DNA of 41,800 nt, taken from assembly GCA_017457225.1 (NCBI GenBank), contig JAFTHW010000008.1, positions 1 through 41,800 on the forward strand, read 5' to 3'. This stretch comes from Clostridia bacterium (GTDB lineage: Bacteria; Bacillota; Clostridia; Christensenellales; Borkfalkiaceae). Under the pieces are notes generated by a model, which searched no databases, was not told the DNA's origin, and was given only the letters and a program-made list of their open reading frames with translations. Below, piece after piece: positions 30,445-41,800 of this stretch. A program made the position numbers and the translations under genes. The stretch's first letter is position 1, and every line of letters begins with the position of its first letter.

Positions 30445-30484
30445 AAAAATCCCCCGTTCGGGTTTCCCGAACGGGGGGGTTTTT
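30445..30484. terminator. Bidirectional terminator between LTA-synthase-like gene and radA
   Basis: CCCCCGTTCGGG pairs with CCCGAACGGGGG, flanked by an A run and a T run; it serves both converging genes. Confidence 0.9.
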
Positions 30485-30493
30485 AAAAACCGC

Positions 30494-31879
30494 TTAAGCG
30501 TTGGGCTTGAACTGTAACGCTTTCATCATTTGACTGACGTACTGCACGGGTACGAGCTCGATTTTGTCCTTGTATTTTTCGCAAGCTTTCAAACTCTTTG
30601 CAGGCAGGATCAGCCGTTTAAAGCCTGCTTTCACGCACTCCAGAACGCGCTTTTCCGTAAATGCGACCGAGCGTACTTCGCCCGTTAAACCGACTTCGCC
30701 GAATACGGCGGTATATTTGTCGATGGGAGTATCCGTCGCCGCGCTAGCCAGCGCTGAGCAGATCGCAAGATCGACGGAGGGCTCGTTGAGTCGAATTCCG
30801 CCCATTGCGTTCACGTACACGTCCGAAGAGAAAAAAGGGATTCCGCAACGTTTCTCTAAGACGGCGATGAGCACGACCAATTTATTATAGTCCACGCCCA
30901 AAGACATACGCCGAGGCATTCCGTAAGCCGTTCGGGAGATGAGCGTTTGTATTTCCACGTTCATACAACGGTTTCCGCCGATGGAGGGCGTGACTGCCGA
31001 GCCGGCGGCGATCCCGCGCGTTTCGGAAAGGAACAACTCCCCGTAATCGGAAACGCTTCGGATACCCGAGTCGGTCATTTCAAACACGCCCACTTCCTGC
31101 GCCGAGCCGAAACGGTTTTTCACCGCGCGTAAAATTCTGTAATGATCCTCCGACTGACCCTCGAAATACAGAACCGTGTCCATAATATGTTCGAGCACTT
31201 TCGGACCGGCAAGCGCTCCTTCCTTGGTGACGTGGCCGATGATAAAAAACGTGACGTTGTTCGATTTGGCAATCCGCATCAGCTTCGCGGCGCATTCCCG
31301 AACCTGTCCGACGCTCCCTGCCGCCGAGGAAAGCGTTTCCGTATAAACGGCTTGAATGGAGTCGATGATCACGACTTCGCTATCGCCCAAAGACGCTTCG
31401 ACGTCCTCGATACACGTTTCGTTGAGCAGGTATAGATTTTCCGAATCCACGCCCAGCCGATCGCAACGCATTTTGACTTGCGAACAGCTCTCTTCCGCCG
31501 AGACGTAGAGTACCTTTTTCGTTTGACCGAGGTGCGCGGCAACCTGGGTTAAAAGGGTGCTTTTCCCAATGCCCGGATCTCCGCCGAGCAGTACGAGAGA
31601 GCCCCGTACGATGCCGCCGCCGAGTACAGTGTCGAATTCCGCGATACCGCTTTTCATGCGGTCGAATTTTTCATAGCCGATCTGTTTTAAGGGCAAAGCT
31701 CGCGTTTTCATCGTGGAAACGCCCTTGCGTAAAGGAGAAGCTTCCGCCTCTCGCACAAGCTCCTCTTGCATCGTATTGAAATTGCCGCAATCGGGACATT
31801 TCCCCAACCATTTCGCCGCCGCGTAACCGCAGATCGAACAGACGAATTGACTTGTAGGGGTTTTGGATTTCGTTGCCAT
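30494..31879 (-). CDS. radA: DNA repair protein RadA
   Basis: 461 residues. RadA (Sms) is a DnaB-like helicase that helps branch migration during recombination. A four-cysteine zinc finger is at Cys14, Cys17, Cys28 and Cys31. Walker A GGDPGIGKST is at about 99-108, the family motif KNRFG is near 258, and a Lon-protease-like C-terminal domain (about 290-455) lacks the proteolytic serine-lysine pair. TAAGGAG stands before the ATG. It follows ispDF by 14 bases on the same strand, as the last gene of a three-gene operon. Confidence 0.96.
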   Translation of the reverse strand: MATKSKTPTSQFVCSICGYAAAKWLGKCPDCGNFNTMQEELVREAEASPLRKGVSTMKTRALPLKQIGYEKFDRMKSGIAEFDTVLGGGIVRGSLVLLGGDPGIGKSTLLTQVAAHLGQTKKVLYVSAEESCSQVKMRCDRLGVDSENLYLLNETCIEDVEASLGDSEVVIIDSIQAVYTETLSSAAGSVGQVRECAAKLMRIAKSNNVTFFIIGHVTKEGALAGPKVLEHIMDTVLYFEGQSEDHYRILRAVKNRFGSAQEVGVFEMTDSGIRSVSDYGELFLSETRGIAAGSAVTPSIGGNRCMNVEIQTLISRTAYGMPRRMSLGVDYNKLVVLIAVLEKRCGIPFFSSDVYVNAMGGIRLNEPSVDLAICSALASAATDTPIDKYTAVFGEVGLTGEVRSVAFTEKRVLECVKAGFKRLILPAKSLKACEKYKDKIELVPVQYVSQMMKALQFKPNA

Positions 31880-31893
31880 AAAGACTCCTTATT

Positions 31894-33018
31894 TTACGCC
31901 TGACAAAGTAGCGCGTAAGCGTTGACCGTAATGCCTTTGCCCTCGCCGACATAGCCCAAGCCTTCGTTCGTGCCTGCGGAAATTCCGACGGCGGAGGGAT
32001 CGAGATTCAAAAGGGAGGACAGGGAGTTTTGCATTGCTTCCATATAGCCCGCAAGACGGGGCTTTTCCGCTTGGATCGCGATAGAAACGTTTTTCACTTT
32101 CAAGCCTTGTTCCGTCAAAAGAGAAAGAACGCTACGAAGCATCTCCCGCGAGTCCGCGTTCTTCCAACGCGCGTCGGTGTCGGGGAAGTAATGCCCGATA
32201 TCGCGGAGTCCCGCCGCCGATAAAAGCGCGTCCATCAATGCGTGCAGGAGTACGTCGCCGTCGCTGTGGGCGATAAGTCCGCTCTCCGAGGGAATTTTGA
32301 CTCCCCCAAGGACGATATAATTTTGCTCTTTACCGAACGCGTGTGTGTCTACGCCCATTCCGCAACGGGCGAACGCGCCTTCAAAATCCTGACGAGAGGT
32401 AAGTTTTTTGTTTTCGGGATCGCCAAGACAGAGCTTGGGCGCGCCGCAATAGACGGCGAACAAGGAGGAATCGTCGGTAAAGGACGTGTTTTCGCTCTCG
32501 AACGCGCGCTCGTAAGCCGTGAGAATGTTTTCACGGTAGAAGCCCTGCGGAGTTTGTAAAAGATACATACCGCTACGGTCGGGAACGGAGAGGATTTTTC
32601 CGTTTTTGCACACGGCAACAGTGTCCGCGGCAGGGATCGCGCAGATACCGCTGCCATAGCTTTTCACGCTCGTAAGACAGTTTTCGATCAGCGATCTTTT
32701 GACAAACGGACGAGCTCCGTCGTGAATGAGTACGATTTCCGCCTCGCACGCTTTCAAAGCGTTATACACCGAACAACTTCTCGTTTCGCCGCCGAGAACG
32801 ACTTTTACGTTCTTAAATTTTTTGCAAAGCGCGGAGATCTCGTCAAAGTCTTCCAAAGAAGCTGTGACAATGATCTCGTCTATGAACGGAACGTGGAACG
32901 CGGAAAGAGTTCTTTCGAGGACGGTAGAGCCCTGAAAGGGAACGAGTAGTTTATTTTTGTCAAAGCCCGCGCGTTGACCTTTGCCTGCCGCGCAGACGAT
33001 TGCGCATACGTTTTTCAT
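31894..33018 (-). CDS. ispDF: Bifunctional IspD/IspF isoprenoid enzyme
   Basis: 374 residues. The N-terminal half (about 1-215) is IspD, 2-C-methylerythritol 4-phosphate cytidylyltransferase, with the CTP loop CAAGKGQRAGFDKNK and IHDGARPFV. The C-terminal half (about 217-374) is IspF, the cyclodiphosphate synthase, with GVDTHAF, SDGDVLLHALMDALL and the ending GEGKGITVNAYALL. The two act at steps three and five of the MEP pathway for isoprenoids; fusions are common in some clostridia and proteobacteria. Its ATG overlaps the stop of the upstream S4 gene (ATGA), so translation is probably coupled. Confidence 0.95.
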   Translation of the reverse strand: MKNVCAIVCAAGKGQRAGFDKNKLLVPFQGSTVLERTLSAFHVPFIDEIIVTASLEDFDEISALCKKFKNVKVVLGGETRSCSVYNALKACEAEIVLIHDGARPFVKRSLIENCLTSVKSYGSGICAIPAADTVAVCKNGKILSVPDRSGMYLLQTPQGFYRENILTAYERAFESENTSFTDDSSLFAVYCGAPKLCLGDPENKKLTSRQDFEGAFARCGMGVDTHAFGKEQNYIVLGGVKIPSESGLIAHSDGDVLLHALMDALLSAAGLRDIGHYFPDTDARWKNADSREMLRSVLSLLTEQGLKVKNVSIAIQAEKPRLAGYMEAMQNSLSSLLNLDPSAVGISAGTNEGLGYVGEGKGITVNAYALLCQA

Positions 33019-33257
33019 AATACCACCTCGTAAAGGGACGAGGCCTCTTCTTTTTTTACCGTTTCCTTGATATTCACGATACGGAATTTTAAATTTCCCG
33101 AAGCGTATAAAATTTCGACGACGTCGCCGATCTTCACGGCGGTGGAGGGCTTTACCGCCTTGCCGTTGATCATCACCTTTTCTTCCGAGCAGGCTTCCTG
33201 CGCTACCGTGCGACGCTTTAGAATGCGCGAAACTTTTAAAAATTTGTCGATTCTCAT
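33015..33257 (-). CDS. rqcP: S4-domain RNA-binding protein, RqcP/YabO-like
   Basis: 80 residues from ATG 33257. An S4 fold covers nearly the whole protein (MRIDKFLKVSRILKRRTVAQ, then KVMINGKAVKPSTAVKIGDV), as in RqcP (YabO), which helps add alanine tails on stalled large ribosomal subunits, and in the related Hsp15. The length and the start MRIDKFLKVSR are characteristic. The gene overlaps ispDF by four bases. The longer frame upstream (to 33545) has no ribosome site and reads as random, so I start at 33257. Confidence 0.9.
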   Translation of the reverse strand: MRIDKFLKVSRILKRRTVAQEACSEEKVMINGKAVKPSTAVKIGDVVEILYASGNLKFRIVNIKETVKKEEASSLYEVVL

Positions 33258-33338
33258 AACGTTTTGTCCTTTTCCTTTCCGTTTTTCAGAAAAAATGGAA
33301 TTTTTTACAAAAAAATAAAATTTCGATTTGAAAAATGC

Positions 33339-33367
33339 TTGACATCTTTTTTGCGGAGCGATATAAT
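33339..33367 (+). promoter_or_regulatory. SigA-type promoter of rpoBC
   Basis: TTGACA (33339-33344), 17 bp, TATAAT (33362-33367): perfect consensus. Transcription should begin near 33374, leaving a leader of about 255 bases before rpoB. No convincing minus-strand promoter for the rqcP operon was found in the same gap. Confidence 0.85.
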
Positions 33368-33373
33368 TGGATA

Positions 33374-33628
33374 ATGTATCATTATGCTTATTATGGCATA
33401 ATGTCGCTCGAAAGCAAAAATTTTCGGTCGATTCCGCCCGTCGGAACCCCCTGAAAAAGGGCGATCGAGAGGCAAAATTCCTTCTTCTATTTATTATTAT
33501 ACCGCAAACGCGGAAAAAAGTAAAGCGAATGAGGACAGAAATCAAAACAAGGCAAAAATTCGATTTTTATCGATGAAAAGATATACTCGGTAGTCGTTGG
33601 AATAAAGAAAACAAGGAGCAATTTATCG
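33374..33628 (+). promoter_or_regulatory. Long rpoB leader containing a foldable three-way junction
   Basis: A hairpin ATTATGC/GCATAAT (33381-33387 with 33396-33402) comes first. Then an element at 33419-33479: outer stem AATTTT/AAAATT (33419-33424 with 33474-33479), inner stem TCGAT/ATCGA (33428-33432 with 33464-33468), and two arms, TCCG/CGGA (33433-33436 with 33442-33445) and CCC/GGG (33449-33451 with 33459-33461). Further on, CCGC/GCGG (33502-33513) and TCGAT/ATCGA (about 33560-33573) could also pair. None is followed by a clear T run, so it is not an obvious terminator. No gene lies here. Folds were found by eye. Confidence 0.4.
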
Positions 33629-37654
<4,026 letters not shown>

Positions 37655-37666
37655 GGAGAAAAAACT

Positions 37667-40600
37667 ATGTACGAATTAAACGATTTCAATTCTATTCAAA
37701 TCAGCATCGCTTCTCCCGAGAAAATCAGGGAATGGTCGTACGGCGAGGTAACCAAGCCCGAAACCATTAACTACCGTACCCAGAAGCCCGAAAAAGACGG
37801 TCTTTTCTGTGAAAAGATCTTCGGGCCGATGAAGGACTGGGAATGTCATTGCGGTAAATATAAGAGAGTTAAATACAAAGGTCACGTTTGCGAAAAATGC
37901 GGCGTGGAGATCACTCGCTCGAAAGTGCGCCGTGAAAGAATGGGTCACATCGAACTTGCGGCTCCCGTTTCTCACATTTGGTATTTCAAAGGCGTACCCT
38001 CCAAGATCGGTCTGCTTTTGGATATGAGTCCGAAACAGCTCGAACAAGTCATCTATTTCGCGTCTTACGTCGTAATCAATCCCGGTAGCGTGACCGAGCT
38101 TGAATACAAGCAAGTCATCACCGACAAACAACTCCGTGAGCTCGAAGAAAGATACGGGGATTCGTCCGTGAAGGGGCTCAAAGTCGGTATGGGCGCGGAG
38201 GCGATCCGCGAACTTTTGATGGCGGTAGATCTTGAAAAAGAGAGCGTAGATTGCAAAAAGATTTTGGAAACGGCTGAAAATAACGCCAAGACGACGGGAC
38301 AGAAAGCGTTGAAGACGATCAAACGTTTGGAAGTTATCGAATCGTTCAGAAAGAGCGGCAACCGCCCCGAATGGATGATTTTGACGGTACTTCCCGTCAT
38401 TCCTCCCGATATTCGTCCTATGGTACAGCTCGACGGCGGCAGATTTGCTACGTCCGACTTGAACGACCTGTACCGCCGCGTAATCAACCGTAACAACCGT
38501 TTGAAGAAGATGATGGAGATCGGTGCGCCCGATATGATCATCAAGAACGAAAAACGTATGTTGCAGGAAGCGGTGGACGCGCTGATCGACAACGGTAGAA
38601 GAGGCAAGGCTTTGTCCGGTCCCTCCAACCGTGATCTGAAGTCCTTGTCCGCAATGCTTCGCGGTAAGCAGGGTCGTTTCCGTCAGAACTTGCTCGGTAA
38701 ACGTGTTGACTATTCCGGTCGTTCGGTTATCGTCGTCGGTCCTGAACTCAAGATCTATCAATGCGGTTTGCCTAAGGAAATGGCGATCGAGCTCTTCAAG
38801 CCTTTTATTATGAAGCGTTTGGTAGAAAGCGGTCAATGCCACAATATTAAGACGGCGAAGCGCGCGGTCGAAAAGGCGAAAGATATGGTATGGAACGTTC
38901 TCGAGGACGTTATCAAAGACCATCCGGTACTTTTGAACCGTGCTCCCACGCTCCACAGATTGTCCATTCAGGCGTTCGAGCCTGTTCTTATCGAGGGTAG
39001 AGCGATCAAGATTTCTCCTCTTGTCTGCGGACCTTTCAACGCCGACTTCGACGGTGACCAAATGGCTGTCCATCTTCCCCTGAGCGTAGAAGCGCAGGCG
39101 GAAGCGAGATTCTTGATGCTTTCGGCGAACAACATTTTGAAGCTTGCCGACGGTAAATCGGTTATGTCGCCCACGCAAGATATGATTATCGGCGCGTACT
39201 GCTTGACGATCAAGCGTCGCGAAGAGGGCAAGAAATACGACGAGCAGGGACGTCCCAGCGAGGACGGCGAAGTGTACGAAGCGCCCATCTATTCGTCTGA
39301 AAACGAAGCGCTCTTGGCATATCAAAACAAGATTGCGCACGAGCAGGACGAAATGTATCTCAAGCGTATCGTAGAACTTCCCGAAGGCAAATTCGACGAT
39401 TTGCCGTTGCCTTATACCTGCCCGATCGAAAACAAGGACGGCGAAACGCCGATCAAGAGCGCGGAAGTGCGTCTTAATCCCAAGACGGGCAAGAGAGAAG
39501 TTGTCGGTATTATCAAAACGACCATCGGCCGTTTGATCTACAACGACGGTTTGCCTCAGGATCTCGGCTTTGTCAAGAGAGATACGCCCGAAGCGTACTT
39601 GCGTTTGGAACTCGATACCGAATTCATCGGCAACGCAAGAGCAATCGGCAAGAAGCACCTTTCCAGAATCGTAGAAGCGTCGTTCAGAACGGGTAAAGCG
39701 CCTAAGGCTTCGTACGTTCTCGACGCGATGAAAGAAAGAGGTTATAAATATTCCACGCTCGCGGCTTTGACGACGTCGGTATTCGATATGAAGATTCCCT
39801 CCGAGAAGCAGGCGATCGTTGACAATGCGGAAAAAGAAGTTTCTAAGATCGCCAAGAAATACGCGCGTGGTTTGCTCAACGAAGACGAGCGTTACAGCGC
39901 GGTGATCGCGCAATGGGACGCGGCGACCGATCAGGTGGCTTCGTTGCTCAAAAAACAGGGCGAAGAAGACAAATTCAATCCGATTTGGATGATGGCGGAC
40001 TCCGGCGCCCGTGGTTCCATCGACCAGATTAAGCAGCTTGCAGGTATGCGTGGTCTAATGGTTAACCCGCAAGGTAAGAAGATCGAAGTTCCCGTTAAGT
40101 CGTGCTTCAGAAACGGTCTTTCCGTATTGGAATATTTCATTTCCTCGCACGGTGGTCGTAAAGGTTTGACCGATACGGCGTTGAAGACGGCGGACTCGGG
40201 TTACCTTACCCGTCGTTTGGTAGACGTTTCCCACGAAATCATCGTTCGCGAAGATGATTGTTGTTCGGGTAGAAAGCCTCAGGGCTTGAAAGTCCGCGCG
40301 ATCTATGACATAGTCGGCAAAGAAATCGAGGGCTTGAAATCGAGAATCCTCGGCCGTTTCGCGGCGGAAGACGTAGTGGATCCGGCAACGGGCGAAGTGC
40401 TTGTTACGATGAACCAATTCATCGACGAAAAGGAAGCGGACAGCATCGTAAAAGCGGGCTTGGAAGAAGTTTCCATTCGCAGCATCTTCGGTTGTTCGTC
40501 CAGATACGGCGTCTGCGCGAAGTGTTATGGTAAGAATATGGCTACGACGTTGCCCGTACAGGTGGGCGAAGCGGTCGGTACGATTGCGGCGCAGTCCATC

Positions 40601-41476
40601 GGTGAACCCGGTACGCAGCTTACGATGCGTACGTTCCACACGGGTGGTATCGCAGCGACGGGGGACATCACGCAAGGTCTTCCCCGTGTCGAAGAATTGT
40701 TTGAAGTTAGAAAACCCAAGGGTTGTGCGACCATTTGCGAAGTCGAGGGCATAGTTTCCATCGACGACAGCGACGGCGCGAAGCACATCAAGATCTGCGA
40801 CGAAGCGACGGGCGAAGTCAAGAAAGAGTACAACTTGCCTTTCAATGCGGAAATCAAAGTAAAGAACGGCGAAAAAGTTGCTCCCGGTATTTTGCTCAAC
40901 GCAGGTAGCGTATATCCTCAAGATATTCTCCGCGTACAGGGCGTTAAGGGCGTACAGGACTATATCCTCGAACAGGTACAATCCGTTTACCGTTCGCAAG
41001 GCGTTGAAATCAACGACAAGCACGTTGAAATCATCGTTCGTCAGATGCTCAAAAAAGTCAGAATCGAAAACGCAGGCGACACCAATTTGTTGCCCGGCGA
41101 ACTCGTCGATATGGTAACGTTCCAAGACGAAAGCGCGAAAGCGATGGCAAACGGCGGCAAGCCCGCGCTTGCAAGACGTGTACTTCTTGGTATCACGAAA
41201 GCGGCGTTGGCAACCGATAGCTTCCTTTCCGCAGCTTCTTTCCAGGAAACGTCTAGAGTTCTCACCGAAGCGGCAATCCGCACCAAGAGAGATTATCTTG
41301 TCGGCTTGAAAGAAAACGTTATCATCGGTAAGTTGATTCCCGCAGGTACGGGTACAAAGCATTATAAGAGCGTAGCGCCGCAGTATATCGGCAACTACAA
41401 CAACACGCCGGCAGCGACGGAAACGGCTGTCAGCGACGCAGAAACGGAAGCAGTAGCGGAAGAAGTAAGCGAATAA
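37667..41476 (+). CDS. rpoC: DNA-directed RNA polymerase beta' subunit
   Basis: 1269 residues. The N-terminal zinc site is CHCGKY...CEKCG (about 60-80). The active-site triad is in [16 protein letters not shown], where three aspartates hold the catalytic magnesium. The second zinc site comprises DDCCSG and [14 protein letters not shown]. The trigger loop and bridge helix region is intact ([11 protein letters not shown], then [23 protein letters not shown]). The C-terminus has a short Ala/Thr/Glu-rich end. The start is marked by AAGGAG. The stop is followed by a terminator at 41484. In many Firmicutes rpsL and rpsG come next; here an insertion sequence does. Confidence 0.97.
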   Translation: MYELNDFNSIQISIASPEKIREWSYGEVTKPETINYRTQKPEKDGLFCEKIFGPMKDWECHCGKYKRVKYKGHVCEKCGVEITRSKVRRERMGHIELAAPVSHIWYFKGVPSKIGLLLDMSPKQLEQVIYFASYVVINPGSVTELEYKQVITDKQLRELEERYGDSSVKGLKVGMGAEAIRELLMAVDLEKESVDCKKILETAENNAKTTGQKALKTIKRLEVIESFRKSGNRPEWMILTVLPVIPPDIRPMVQLDGGRFATSDLNDLYRRVINRNNRLKKMMEIGAPDMIIKNEKRMLQEAVDALIDNGRRGKALSGPSNRDLKSLSAMLRGKQGRFRQNLLGKRVDYSGRSVIVVGPELKIYQCGLPKEMAIELFKPFIMKRLVESGQCHNIKTAKRAVEKAKDMVWNVLEDVIKDHPVLLNRAPTLHRLSIQAFEPVLIEGRAIKISPLVCGPFNADFDGDQMAVHLPLSVEAQAEARFLMLSANNILKLADGKSVMSPTQDMIIGAYCLTIKRREEGKKYDEQGRPSEDGEVYEAPIYSSENEALLAYQNKIAHEQDEMYLKRIVELPEGKFDDLPLPYTCPIENKDGETPIKSAEVRLNPKTGKREVVGIIKTTIGRLIYNDGLPQDLGFVKRDTPEAYLRLELDTEFIGNARAIGKKHLSRIVEASFRTGKAPKASYVLDAMKERGYKYSTLAALTTSVFDMKIPSEKQAIVDNAEKEVSKIAKKYARGLLNEDERYSAVIAQWDAATDQVASLLKKQGEEDKFNPIWMMADSGARGSIDQIKQLAGMRGLMVNPQGKKIEVPVKSCFRNGLSVLEYFISSHGGRKGLTDTALKTADSGYLTRRLVDVSHEIIVREDDCCSGRKPQGLKVRAIYDIVGKEIEGLKSRILGRFAAEDVVDPATGEVLVTMNQFIDEKEADSIVKAGLEEVSIRSIFGCSSRYGVCAKCYGKNMATTLPVQVGEAVGTIAAQSIGEPGTQLTMRTFHTGGIAATGDITQGLPRVEELFEVRKPKGCATICEVEGIVSIDDSDGAKHIKICDEATGEVKKEYNLPFNAEIKVKNGEKVAPGILLNAGSVYPQDILRVQGVKGVQDYILEQVQSVYRSQGVEINDKHVEIIVRQMLKKVRIENAGDTNLLPGELVDMVTFQDESAKAMANGGKPALARRVLLGITKAALATDSFLSAASFQETSRVLTEAAIRTKRDYLVGLKENVIIGKLIPAGTGTKHYKSVAPQYIGNYNNTPAATETAVSDAETEAVAEEVSE

Positions 41477-41483
41477 CAGGCGG

Positions 41484-41516
41484 AAAATCAGTTCTCGGAA
41501 ACGGGAACTGATTTTT
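41484..41516 (+). terminator. Terminator of rpoBC
   Basis: An 11-bp stem AAAATCAGTTC/GAACTGATTTT extended by two inner pairs, followed by a T run. Eight bases after the rpoC stop codon. Confidence 0.88.
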
Positions 41517-41527
41517 GTTATACAGCA

Positions 41528-41555
41528 ACAACCGCGAGTGGGAACTCGCGGTTGT
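41528..41555. repeat. Perfect 12-bp hairpin of unknown role
   Basis: ACAACCGCGAGT and ACTCGCGGTTGT enclose the loop GGGA. It lies between the rpoC terminator and the IS200-type left end. It has no T run in either direction, so it is not an ordinary terminator. It may be a REP-like palindrome, an IS-associated structure or an insertion target. Confidence 0.6.
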
Positions 41556-41556
41556 C

Positions 41557-41800
41557 AAAAACCACCAGCTATGCTGGTGGCAAATAGCTTTAGCTTCAAG
41601 CCTACCATTTACTATACAAAAAAGCTCCTCTGTGCTAAACTGTATGTAAGGCTCGCAACCGTACACAAGTAAGCATAAAGGTGGACATTGAAATGAAAAA
41701 CCAAAACAATGACACATTTAGTTTAGCACACACAAGGTGGAAATGTCAATATCATATTGTGTTTACGCCAAAATATCATAGAAAAATAATTTATGGGGCA
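41557..41800 (+). mobile_element. Left part of an IS200/IS605-type element (cut by window edge)
   Basis: Starts near 41557. A subterminal hairpin CCACCAGC/GCTGGTGG with loop TAT (41562-41580) is the kind recognised by Y1 transposases. About 110 bases of non-coding sequence follow, then the start of a tnpA gene. The element reads in the same direction as the one whose right end opens the window, so the two flank the 41-kb segment as direct copies or relatives. No tnpB is visible. Confidence 0.8.
41693..41800 (+). CDS. tnpA: IS200-family Y1 transposase TnpA, N-terminal fragment (partial)
   Basis: 36 codons to the window edge, starting at ATG 41693 behind AAGGTGG. The product begins MKNQNNDTFSLAHTRWKC and continues QYHIVFTPKYHRKIIYG, the N-terminal signature of IS200-type HUH/Y1 transposases (consensus KYHIVFxPKYRRK). 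The enzyme cuts and joins single-stranded DNA with one tyrosine. The HUH pair and catalytic Tyr would lie beyond the edge, so activity cannot be judged. Confidence 0.9.
   Translation, partial: MKNQNNDTFSLAHTRWKCQYHIVFTPKYHRKIIYGA

Overview
The window looks like the chromosome of a low-to-moderate GC, spore-forming member of the Bacillota, most likely class Clostridia. The evidence is SpoIIE, a SpoVB-type flippase, a DUF1540 protein, the LL-diaminopimelate aminotransferase (DapL) lysine route, an LTA-synthase-type sulfatase, an IspDF fusion, and strong Shine-Dalgarno and TTGACA-N17-TATAAT promoters. The genus cannot be fixed from the sequence. No rRNA, tRNA or CRISPR array was seen.

Layout. 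1-140 is the right end of an IS200/IS605-type insertion sequence. 144-1466 is a small accessory block: an XRE repressor-like gene diverging from two paralogous lipoprotein genes, with two tandem operator-like palindromes on the promoter. 1464-7646 is on the minus strand: an XRE-regulator remnant, spoIIE, a solo mazF/endoA, pgi, and a spoVB-like gene broken by one stop codon. 7677-9624 (plus) carries a LysM protein, a probable spore-associated protein and a metallophosphoesterase. 9714-15424 is a complete pyrB-C-F-K-D-E operon behind a leader with an intrinsic terminator. 15670-18961 holds trpS (plus), then HU, a YitT-family membrane protein and rplI (minus). 19189-21716 (plus) has a 56-residue DUF1540 gene, a PfoR-like EIIC protein and a third lipoprotein with an elaborate leader. 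21777-23929 (minus) has a DUF1846 protein and a zinc-ribbon Nudix hydrolase. 24202-30435 (plus) is purA-dapF-dapL, an unknown membrane protein and an LTA-synthase-like sulfatase. 30494-33257 (minus) is rqcP-like/ispDF/radA. 33629-41476 (plus) is rpoB-rpoC, followed by a terminator, an unexplained hairpin and the left end of a second IS200-type element, cut by the window edge.

Most of the content is ordinary core metabolism and information processing. The most interesting signals are regulatory. The pyr leader has a terminator, an alternative pairing and a 48-codon open frame running up to pyrB, an arrangement like enterobacterial pyrBI attenuation. A lipoprotein leader has SD / anti-SD / SD segments and a micro-ORF overlapping the terminator arm. 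A foldable element lies upstream of rpoB, which is separated from rplJL. A two-palindrome operator sits beside the XRE/lipoprotein block. Two genes are apparently leaderless, and spoIIE has a promoter spaced like Spo0A-activated promoters. All RNA folds and promoter calls were made by eye.
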